NCBI GenBank assembly: GCA_035605155.1
Contig: DATNHC010000156.1
Location: 1-12,105, forward strand
DNA: 12,105 bases
Origin: VRUE01 sp035605155
Lineage (GTDB): Bacteria > Actinomycetota > Thermoleophilia > Solirubrobacterales > 70-9
Direction of reading: 5' to 3'
This document shows positions 6,465-11,997 of the stretch, piece by piece (position 1 is the first letter of the stretch; each line of letters begins with the position of its first letter). A program made the position numbers and the translations under genes. The notes below the pieces were generated by a model. The model had not been told where the DNA came from. It saw only the letters and a program-made list of their open reading frames with translations, and made no database searches.

Positions 6465-7061
6465 ATGAAGAGGGCAATTCTGATCATCCTGGCGATTCTC
6501 GTGGCGCAGACCGCGACGTTCGCGCGCGCTGCGAAGCCGACGTCGCCCCCGGTCGAAGGTTCGATCTACACGATCGTCCTCGCCGGAGGGAACGCGCAGA
6601 ACATGATCTACATCTGGTTGACGCCCGACGGGCAGAGCTACGTGATCGACTCGGCTGTGCCGCTCGAAGTAGGTGGCACGATCTGCGAAAACCCGCCGGG
6701 GAACAGCAACGAGCTGGTCTGCCAAGCGCCGATGGTTGCCGGCTTCGAGGTCAACGCCGGCAATGGTGACGATTCGGTTACGGTTGCCCGGGCTGTGACT
6801 GTGCCGGTAACGATGCGCGGCGGCGCCGGAGACGACGATCTCTCCGGAGGCGGCGGGGCCGACAAGCTGAGCGGCGGGCCCGGCGACGACCGCCTTTCCG
6901 GTCGGGGCGGCGACGACCTGATTCACGGGGGACCGGGCGACGACCTGATCCGCGGCGGTTCCGACGACGACGTCGTGCGCGGTGGGCCCGGGCAGGACAA
7001 GACCCTCGGCGGCTCCGGCCACAACGATGTGCGCCAGAGCCAACGGCCCCTCATGCCCTAG
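6465..7061 (+). CDS. Small secreted RTX (hemolysin-type calcium-binding repeat) protein
   Basis: A 198-residue predicted exported protein. Residues 1-22 form a Sec-type signal peptide: Lys-Arg, a hydrophobic core ILIILAILVA, and a small-residue cleavage region near FARA-AKP. The middle part (about 30-115) is beta-rich with two cysteines (Cys74, Cys86) and matches nothing I know. From Gly119 to about Arg190 there are eight nonapeptides of the form GGxGxDxLx (for example GGPGDDRLS, GGPGDDLIR), which fold as a calcium-binding beta-roll in this family; the last two are degenerate. The role is probably extracellular or wall-associated calcium-dependent structure; no type I secretion genes are present. 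I prefer ATG 6465 over the GTG at 6456 because it sits directly on the Lys-Arg of the signal peptide. The stop overlaps that of the convergent efflux gene. Confidence 0.82.
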   Translation: MKRAILIILAILVAQTATFARAAKPTSPPVEGSIYTIVLAGGNAQNMIYIWLTPDGQSYVIDSAVPLEVGGTICENPPGNSNELVCQAPMVAGFEVNAGNGDDSVTVARAVTVPVTMRGGAGDDDLSGGGGADKLSGGPGDDRLSGRGGDDLIHGGPGDDLIRGGSDDDVVRGGPGQDKTLGGSGHNDVRQSQRPLMP

Positions 7062-8497
7062 GAGGGAGCCCGCTCTCCCGCAGCCATGCGGCTGCTGCCG
7101 AAAAGTCGGCCGCCGACGAAGAAGAGGGCGACGAGGAAGCCGACCAGCGAGAGCGCTGCGTCGAGCCGGAAGCCAGCTTGGATGCCGTCGACGAAGGAGC
7201 TCTGCGCCGAGAAGACCGTCGTCGTCAGACCGAGGCCGATCGATCCGCCGGCGATCTGAAACATGTAGACGATCCCGCCCGCGAGACTGGCCTGGGATTC
7301 GTCGACCGAGGTGACACCCGCGGTGGTCGCAGTCGGGTAGAAGCTGCCGATTCCGATCCCGAGGACGACCATGCCCGGGATCAGCGACGCGTAGCCGGAG
7401 CCGTCATCGACCTGAGAGAAGAGGAAGGGCGCCAGGGTGATGCAGGCGGCGCCGAAGACGGCGAGCGGCTTGGCGCCGAGCCGGTTGTAGAGCGGGCCGG
7501 CAAGGAAGGAGACGAGGGCGAAGACGCCGAGGAAGGGGAGGATGCCGACGCCGGACTCGAGCGGCGAGTAACCGAACTGCTTCTCCATGAACTGCGGCAG
7601 GTAGAGCAGCGAGGCGAAAAAGGTCGCCGACATGAAGAGGATTGCGACGCATGAGGCGGTGAAGCTGCGGTTGCGCATTACCTCCCGGGGCACCAGCGCG
7701 TGCCGGCCCGCGCGACGCTCGATCGGTACGAAGGCGACGATCAGCACCGCTGCGACGGCCAGCAGGGCGATCACCCGTGGGTCGCTCCAGCCCCAGTCGG
7801 CAACCTGATCGAGGGCGATCAGCAGCGAGACCAGCCCGGTCGAGAGCGCCGCGATCCCCGCGTAGTCGATCCGTTGATCCTCGGCCTCGGGCTCCTTGAC
7901 TCGCACGAGGAAGTAGGTGACCAGCATGGCGAAGACCGAGATCGGCACGTTGAGGAAGAAGATCCAGCGCCAGCTGAGAGCGTCGGTGAGGACGCCGCCG
8001 ATCAGTGGGCCGATCGCGTTGCCGAGTCCGGCGGCACCAAGGACAATCCCGCCCGCCAGCCCCGCCTTGTCTTCAGGCAGGATCGCAAAGGTCATACCGA
8101 GGATCGCCGGCCACATCAGGGCGCCGCCGACACCCATCAGCGTGCGACAGGCGATCAACCAGGCCTCGGACTGCGCGGCGCCGCCCAGAGCCGACATCGA
8201 AGCGAAGATCGCGGTGCCGAGGAAGAAGGCGTTGCGGCGGCCGAACATGTCGGCGAGGCGGCCGCCGGTGACGATCAACACGCCGAAGGTGAGCGCGTAA
8301 GCGTTGACGACCCACTGGATCGTGTTGATGTTCGTGTCGAAGTCCTCCTCCATGGTGGGGAGGGCGACGTTGATCGCCGAGAAGTCGTTGGCGATCACGA
8401 CCACGGCGATTCCCATGGCAAAGAGGGCGAGCCAGTTGGTGCGTAGCTGGGAGGCCTCGATGCGCGTCAGCCTACGCAACGCCCGCCGATGGCGCAC
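7058..8497 (-). CDS. MFS efflux transporter, DHA2 (EmrB/QacA-like) family
   Basis: A 479-residue inner-membrane proton-driven drug exporter of the 14-helix type, judging by length and hydrophobic segments. Early motifs are NDFSAINVALPTMEEDF and IQWVVNAYALTFGVLIVTGG. Motif A is GGRLADMFGRRNAF between helices 2 and 3. Motif B is ACRTLMGVGGALMWPA, with its conserved Arg. Antiporter motif C is GLGNAIGPLIGG in helix 5. The substrate is unknown. The start is a GTG at 8497 with a short basic N-terminal tail (MRHRRALRRLTR); a start slightly downstream cannot be excluded. Only 27 bases separate it from the divergent leuA leader ORF, so the two 5' regions share their control region. No adjacent TetR or MarR regulator is present. 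Confidence 0.93.
   Translation of the reverse strand: MRHRRALRRLTRIEASQLRTNWLALFAMGIAVVVIANDFSAINVALPTMEEDFDTNINTIQWVVNAYALTFGVLIVTGGRLADMFGRRNAFFLGTAIFASMSALGGAAQSEAWLIACRTLMGVGGALMWPAILGMTFAILPEDKAGLAGGIVLGAAGLGNAIGPLIGGVLTDALSWRWIFFLNVPISVFAMLVTYFLVRVKEPEAEDQRIDYAGIAALSTGLVSLLIALDQVADWGWSDPRVIALLAVAAVLIVAFVPIERRAGRHALVPREVMRNRSFTASCVAILFMSATFFASLLYLPQFMEKQFGYSPLESGVGILPFLGVFALVSFLAGPLYNRLGAKPLAVFGAACITLAPFLFSQVDDGSGYASLIPGMVVLGIGIGSFYPTATTAGVTSVDESQASLAGGIVYMFQIAGGSIGLGLTTTVFSAQSSFVDGIQAGFRLDAALSLVGFLVALFFVGGRLFGSSRMAAGERAPS
7064..7095 (+). terminator. Two adjacent hairpins after the RTX stop
   Basis: GGGAG/CTCCC (7064-7068 with 7075-7079) is followed at once by GCAGCC-ATGC-GGCTGC (7080-7095), a perfect 6-bp stem with a 4-base loop. 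They lie just past the RTX stop and inside the 3' coding end of the efflux gene. No T-run follows, so terminator function is only a suggestion. Confidence 0.3.
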
Positions 8498-8507
8498 GGT
8501 TCTGCGC

Positions 8508-8513
8508 TACCCT
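8508..8513 (+). promoter_or_regulatory. Candidate -10 element of the leuA transcript
   Basis: TACCCT fits TANNNT and ends 11 bases before the leader-peptide ATG, so the transcript would begin at or a few bases before that ATG. No SD precedes the leader ORF. No clear -35 is seen. It lies just outside the 5' end of the divergent efflux gene. Confidence 0.35.
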
Positions 8514-8524
8514 GCAGCGAGCGA

Positions 8525-8584
8525 ATGACTCACCGCTTCAACAGCCTCGCGCTTCTCCTTCTCCTCCCCCTTCGGGGGGAATAG
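8525..8584 (+). CDS. leuL: Leucine-rich leader peptide of leuA
   Basis: A 19-codon frame, MTHRFNSLALLLLLPLRGE plus TAG, 66 bases upstream of leuA. Seven of 19 codons are leucine, five of them consecutive (CTT CTC CTT CTC CTC). None is CTG, the codon abundant in the neighbouring genes. Short Leu-rich frames before leuA are the classic signature of leader-peptide attenuation, in which a ribosome stalled for lack of charged tRNA-Leu changes the fold of the leader RNA. No SD precedes the ATG; a -10-like TACCCT close upstream suggests leaderless or near-leaderless translation. Too short for ordinary gene calling. Its Leu-codon run is complementary to the leuA ribosome binding site. Confidence 0.85.
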   Translation: MTHRFNSLALLLLLPLRGE

Positions 8585-8650
8585 CGCTGGGCGGCGCGAT
8601 AGCCGCGAGAGACAAGGTCATTCGAGCGAAGTAGAGAAGGAGGAGGAGCA
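8546..8650 (+). promoter_or_regulatory. Leucine-responsive leader (translational attenuator) of leuA
   Basis: The Leu-codon run at 8552-8563 pairs with 8634-8645, the core of the leuA SD: CTCCTTCTC (8555-8563) is exactly complementary to GAGAAGGAG (8634-8642), and three more pairs including one G-U extend it. CTCGCG (8546-8551) can also pair with CGCGAG (8604-8609), which crosses the first helix as a pseudoknot. A C5-TTCG-G5 hairpin (8566-8579) closes the end of the leader ORF, and GCGGC/GCCGC (8591-8595 with 8602-8606) forms a small stem that competes with the CGCGAG pairing. There is no stem followed by a T-run, so control of ribosome access fits better than intrinsic termination. Confidence 0.6.
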
Positions 8651-10237
8651 GTGGCACCAGCAGACGACGCAAACCGCGTCCACATATTCGACACGACTTT
8701 GCGAGACGGCGAGCAGTCGCCCGGGATCTCGCTCAACACCGCCGAGAAGGTAGAGATCGCCCAGCAGCTCGCCCGCCTGGGGGTCGACGTGATCGAGGCC
8801 GGCTTCCCGATCACCTCGCCCGGTGACTTCGAGGCGGTCGAGGCGATCGCCCGCAACGTCGAAGGCCCGACGATCTGTGGCCTGGCGCGCACCCACAAGG
8901 CGGATATCGACGCCGCTTGGGGGGCGATCAAGGACTCCACGCGCCCCCGCATCCACACCTTCATCTCGACCTCCGACATTCACATCGAACACCAGCTGCA
9001 GACCGATCGTGAGGATGTCAAGGGCCAGGCCCGCGCCGCCGTCACGCTGGCCAAGTCCTACTGCGAGGACGTCGAGTTCTCGCCGATGGACGCCACCCGG
9101 GCCGACGTCGAGTTCACCGCCGAAGTCTGCGCGATCGCGGTCGAGGAGGGGGCCACCGTGGTCAATATCCCCGACACGGTCGGCTACACCACGCCGGAGG
9201 AGTACGCGGACTACTTCCGTCGTCTCTACGAGCTGGTGCCGGGGCTGCGTGAGGTCGAGCTGTCGGTGCACTGCCACGACGACCTCGGTCTGGCCGTGGC
9301 CAACTCCTACGCTGGCCTTTTGGCCGGCGCCCGCCAGGTCGAGTGCGCCGTCAACGGGATCGGCGAGCGAGCCGGCAACTGCTCGCTGGAGGAGATCGTG
9401 ATGCTGGTCCGCACCCGTGAGGACACCCACGGCCTGCACACCGGCGCCAACACCCGCGAGCTGGCCCGCACCAGCCGCATGGTCTCGCGCCTGACCGGCT
9501 ACGCGATCCAGCCCAACAAGGCGGTTGTCGGCCGCAACGCCTTCGCTCACGAGTCAGGGATCCACCAGGACGGTGTGCTGAAGGAGCGCACCACCTACGA
9601 GATCATGGACGCGACCGAGGTCGGCCTCGAGTCGAACTCGATCGTGCTGGGCAAGCACTCAGGCCGCCACGCCCTACGCGATGCCCTGGAGCAGCTGGGC
9701 TTCAAGGTCGAGGGCAACGCCCTCAACGCAGCCTTCAAGCGCTTCAAGGAGGTGGCGGACCGCAAGAAGCAGGTCACCGCACTGGACCTGGAGGCGATCG
9801 TCTCCGACGAGATGCGCGAGAAGGCGGACGCTCACGAGCTGGCCTGGTTCGAGGTCGAGGCCGGTTCGCGACGCGAGCCGCTGGCCCGCGTCGCGGTCAA
9901 GATGCCCTCCGGCGAGGAGTCGTTGGGCGAGTCGAGCGGCGATGGCCCCGTCGACGCGATCTTCCACGCGATCCAGAAGGCGACGGGGACCGAGTGCGAC
10001 CTGCGCCAGTACACGGTCGAGGCCGTGACCGGGGGGGAGGACGCCCTCGGCCAGGTGACCGTGATGCTGCGCGCCGCTGGCCGCCTTGCAACCGGCCAGG
10101 GAGTGGCAACCGACATCCTCGAGGCCTCTGCCCGCGCCTACGTGCGCGCCCTCTCCAACGCCCTCGAGGGCGCCGCGATCCGCGAGGCCGAGGCGGCAAC
10201 CGCCGAGGCCGCGGTGGAGCGCACTCCCGGCCCATAG
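8651..10237 (+). CDS. leuA: 2-isopropylmalate synthase
   Basis: First committed step of leucine synthesis: condensation of acetyl-CoA with 2-oxoisovalerate. At 528 residues it has the length of the bacterial type-1 enzyme. An N-terminal TIM barrel opens with FDTTLRDGEQSPGISLN (13-29), carrying the metal-binding Asp and catalytic Arg. HCHDDLGLAVANS (from His207) supplies the metal-binding histidines, and NGIGERAGN follows. The linker contains HESGIHQDGVLK and LGKHSGRHAL. The C-terminal LeuA regulatory/dimerisation domain (about 395-515) is where leucine inhibits relatives. The start is GTG at 8651 behind a very strong SD (AAGGAGGAGGAG, ending two bases before it), the same purine run that pairs with the Leu codons of the leader. 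leuC follows only after two unrelated genes. Confidence 0.97.
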   Translation: MAPADDANRVHIFDTTLRDGEQSPGISLNTAEKVEIAQQLARLGVDVIEAGFPITSPGDFEAVEAIARNVEGPTICGLARTHKADIDAAWGAIKDSTRPRIHTFISTSDIHIEHQLQTDREDVKGQARAAVTLAKSYCEDVEFSPMDATRADVEFTAEVCAIAVEEGATVVNIPDTVGYTTPEEYADYFRRLYELVPGLREVELSVHCHDDLGLAVANSYAGLLAGARQVECAVNGIGERAGNCSLEEIVMLVRTREDTHGLHTGANTRELARTSRMVSRLTGYAIQPNKAVVGRNAFAHESGIHQDGVLKERTTYEIMDATEVGLESNSIVLGKHSGRHALRDALEQLGFKVEGNALNAAFKRFKEVADRKKQVTALDLEAIVSDEMREKADAHELAWFEVEAGSRREPLARVAVKMPSGEESLGESSGDGPVDAIFHAIQKATGTECDLRQYTVEAVTGGEDALGQVTVMLRAAGRLATGQGVATDILEASARAYVRALSNALEGAAIREAEAATAEAAVERTPGP

Positions 10238-10264
10238 CCGCCACACACCCGCGCGCCGCCGCGC

Positions 10265-10288
10265 GTCACCCGTAGCGTCGCGGGTGAC
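10265..10288 (+). terminator. Probable leuA terminator hairpin
   Basis: GTCACCCG (10265-10272) and CGGGTGAC (10281-10288) make a perfect 8-bp GC-rich stem with an 8-base loop, 27 bases after the leuA stop. No T-run follows, as with the other stems in this window. It lies just upstream of the next gene and its left hairpin. Confidence 0.5.
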
Positions 10289-10299
10289 ACCGTCGTCCC

Positions 10300-11271
10300 A
10301 TGCCCCGCGCGTCTGCACCCACGCGGCCTATGCCCGACTGGATGCAGACGCGTGGGTTGGACTTGGCGATGTCCGAATTGGCTCGCCGTCAGCATGGTGT
10401 GGCCTCTTGGCGGCAGCTCTTGGAACTCGGCCTCAGCCGTGACGCCATATCCCACCGCTCGGCGAGCGGCCGCTTGCACCGTTTGCATCGCGGGGTCTAT
10501 GCGGTTGGACACCTGGCTCTTTCAAATGAGGGCGAGTGGATGGCTGCGGTCTTGGCCGCAGGGGAGGGCGCGGTCTTGAGCCATGCCTCGGCCGCGGCTC
10601 TTTGGGGTCTGATTCGGCCGACCTCACAGCCGCCTGAGGTGACAGTGGCCCGTTCGTCGCGGTCGACTCACGGTCTGCGCCGTCATCGTTCGCTCTTGGG
10701 GAGCGACGAAATCACGACGAAGAGGGCGATCCCGGTGACCTGTGTTGCCCGCACGCTGTTCGATATGGCGGCCCGCGTTCAACCGTGGCGGTTCGAGCGG
10801 ATGGTGCGGGAGGCTGAATTCCTGAAGCTCCCGCAAACGCCTTCCCTGGCCGAGCTGTACCAACGTCACCCTCGTCGGCGCGGCGCACGCAGAGTCCGAT
10901 CGACTCTCGAAGGCCTCTCGCTGGCCCAAGGGGTGTCGCGCAGCGCGCTGGAGGATCGCTTTTTGCGCTTCGTCAGGAAGGTTGGTCTGCCATTGCCGGA
11001 GACGAACGTCCTATTGGAGCTTGGGGAGCGCAGATATCAGGCGGATTGTCTCTGGCGAGAGCAGCGCGCGATCGTCGAGCTCGATGGTCACCAGGCGCAT
11101 GGCACGCGCGCCGCCTTCGAGAGCGACCGCGAGCGTGACCGGCGCCTGCAAGTGGCTGGCTGGCGCGTCGTCAGGGTCACAGCACGGCAGCTTCGCGATC
11201 CGGGGCCGCTCACGCGCGATCTCCACCACCTACTCACCCCGGTTGACGAATCTGCATCTAGTCGCTCCTAG
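10300..11271 (+). CDS. AbiEi-like winged-helix / DUF559 (PD-(D/E)XK-fold) fusion protein
   Basis: 323 residues from ATG 10300. The N-terminal part (about 25-70: ARRQHGVASWRQLLELGLSR, then GRLHRLHRGVYAVG) is the winged-helix seen in AbiEi-family type IV antitoxins. The middle (about 75-215) is a conserved but uncharacterised extension (AVLSHASAAALWGL, CVARTLFDMAA). The C-terminal part (about 215-312) is DUF559, a Vsr-like endonuclease fold: YQADCLW and IVELDGHQAHG carry the Asp and Glu/Asp positions expected of the active site, followed by FESDRERDRRLQVAGWRVVRVT. No AbiEii toxin gene is adjacent, so an antitoxin role is unsupported. The start is unsure: ATG 10342 or 10369 may be real, as relatives begin close to SELARRQHG. 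Codon use is less GC-rich (more TTG, ATT, TTT) than in neighbours, and homologous hairpins flank it, suggesting transfer. Confidence 0.85.
   Translation: MPRASAPTRPMPDWMQTRGLDLAMSELARRQHGVASWRQLLELGLSRDAISHRSASGRLHRLHRGVYAVGHLALSNEGEWMAAVLAAGEGAVLSHASAAALWGLIRPTSQPPEVTVARSSRSTHGLRRHRSLLGSDEITTKRAIPVTCVARTLFDMAARVQPWRFERMVREAEFLKLPQTPSLAELYQRHPRRRGARRVRSTLEGLSLAQGVSRSALEDRFLRFVRKVGLPLPETNVLLELGERRYQADCLWREQRAIVELDGHQAHGTRAAFESDRERDRRLQVAGWRVVRVTARQLRDPGPLTRDLHHLLTPVDESASSRS
10308..10352 (+). repeat. Left flanking 45-bp hairpin of the nuclease-fold gene
   Basis: CGCGTCTGCA (10308-10317) pairs perfectly with TGCAGACGCG (10343-10352); after a C-A mismatch three more pairs follow. The 45-bp unit aligns without gaps with the hairpin at 11247-11291 (30 of 45 positions identical), and two stem pairs differ by compensating changes (C-G to A-T, G-C to A-T). 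It overlaps an alternative 9-bp stem, ACCCACGCG (10317-10325) with CGCGTGGGT (10349-10357). It falls in the 5' part of the following gene or in its leader, depending on the start used. Confidence 0.65.
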
Positions 11272-11291
11272 GCCGCCTGGATGCAGATTCG
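11247..11291 (+). repeat. Right flanking 45-bp hairpin of the nuclease-fold gene
   Basis: CGAATCTGCATC (11247-11258) pairs perfectly with GATGCAGATTCG (11280-11291), and three further pairs, one of them G-T, extend inward. The stop codon of the nuclease-fold gene (11269-11271) lies in the loop. The unit aligns gap-free, in the same orientation, with the hairpin at 10308-10352, including a shared CTGGATGCAGA. It may also work as the terminator of the gene. Confidence 0.65.
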
Positions 11292-11295
11292 CGGT

Positions 11296-11320
11296 GTATG
11301 TGATTACATACGAATGTATG
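11296..11320 (+). promoter_or_regulatory. Palindromic operator candidate before the HTH-cupin gene
   Basis: GTATGTGATTACATAC (11296-11311) is a perfect 6-4-6 inverted repeat. The second arm also forms CATAC-GAAT-GTATG (11307-11320) with a third half-site that contains the start ATG at 11318. This AT-rich patch is out of character for the window and lies exactly at the presumed promoter/start of a regulator gene, so autoregulatory binding is likely. I could not assign -10/-35 boxes with confidence. Confidence 0.5.
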
Positions 11321-11911
11321 GCAACTCTCGTAGACGGTGTTTCGACTGAGGTGTCGGCTGTGGGGCCCCGGATCCGTGCCCTGCGCGAGGCGATGGGACT
11401 TTCGCTGCGCGACCTTGGGGAGCGCTCGGCGGTGAGTGCGCCGATGCTCTCGCAGGTCGAGCGGGGGGAGACGAGCCCGACGCTGGCGGTGGCGGCGAAG
11501 ATCGCCACTGGGCTGGAGCTGACCCTGTCGCAGCTGCTGCGCCTCGACGAGGGTGAGCACGTTGCCATCAACCGCGCCGGCGAGCGGCGCCGACTGGAAC
11601 GCGGGGGGCACCGCTTCGAGGAGCTGACCCCGCCGCTGCCCGGGCAGCGCGCCGACGTCTCGCTGCACACGCTGGAGGTGGGAGCGGGCACCGGGGGACG
11701 TGACGATCCGCCGATGCACGAGCCCGGCAGCCGCGAGACCGCCGTCGTCCTCAGCGGCACCCTGGTCCTGGTCGTCGACGGCACCCGCCACGAGCTGAAC
11801 GAGGGCGACAGCGTTACCTTCGATGCCGACCTGCCCCATCATTTCGAGAACGAAGGCAAGCAGCCGACGCGCTTCCTCGCCGTGATCGCCGCCGGGCTGA
11901 GGAGGTCCTAG
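11318..11911 (+). CDS. XRE-family regulator with C-terminal cupin sensor
   Basis: 197 residues. An HTH_3/XRE DNA-binding domain spans about 18-73 (IRALREAMGLSLRDLGERS, then VSAPMLSQVERGETSPTL, the usual recognition-helix region). A cupin domain spans about 115-192, with MHEPGSRETAVVLSGTLVLV and the motif-2-like PHHFENEG. This is the architecture of small-molecule-responsive repressors such as the SutR/PuuR-like group; the ligand is unknown. The frame stays open upstream to 10982, but that part overlaps the nuclease-fold gene. ATG 11318 gives a normal-length protein and sits in a palindromic operator-like sequence. It precedes leuC by 86 bases on the same strand, so a role in controlling leuC is possible but not shown; self-regulation is better supported. 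Confidence 0.88.
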   Translation: MATLVDGVSTEVSAVGPRIRALREAMGLSLRDLGERSAVSAPMLSQVERGETSPTLAVAAKIATGLELTLSQLLRLDEGEHVAINRAGERRRLERGGHRFEELTPPLPGQRADVSLHTLEVGAGTGGRDDPPMHEPGSRETAVVLSGTLVLVVDGTRHELNEGDSVTFDADLPHHFENEGKQPTRFLAVIAAGLRRS

Positions 11912-11997
11912 CGGCCCCCGGGCGCGGGAGTGAGCGAGCAAGGCCTCCGATAATGATGATTGTGAGCGAACGAGAGCAGAGGAGACCGCGACCGGGC

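Noticed and set aside
7178..8446. Plus-strand open frames across the efflux gene (7178-7654, 7700-8446)
   Set aside because: Their charged, repetitive translations are mirror products of the hydrophobic transporter codons on the other strand; no motif or ribosome binding site.
8566..8579. C5-TTCG-G5 hairpin as an intrinsic terminator for leuA attenuation
   Set aside because: It lies within the leader ORF and is followed by GAATAGCGC rather than a T-run; it is more likely a structural element of the leader.
10300..11271. AbiE-type toxin-antitoxin pair
   Set aside because: Only the AbiEi-like winged-helix fused to DUF559 is present; the adjacent gene is an HTH-cupin regulator, not an AbiEii nucleotidyltransferase.
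10982..11317. Upstream extension of the HTH-cupin frame
   Set aside because: It overlaps the DUF559 coding region and is unlike the regulator family; ATG 11318 gives a normal-length protein.
11931..11969. Direct repeat TGAGCGA upstream of leuC (11931-11937 and 11963-11969)
   Set aside because: Seven bases twice in a GC-rich region is weak; no leader peptide or stem was found to support a regulatory role.
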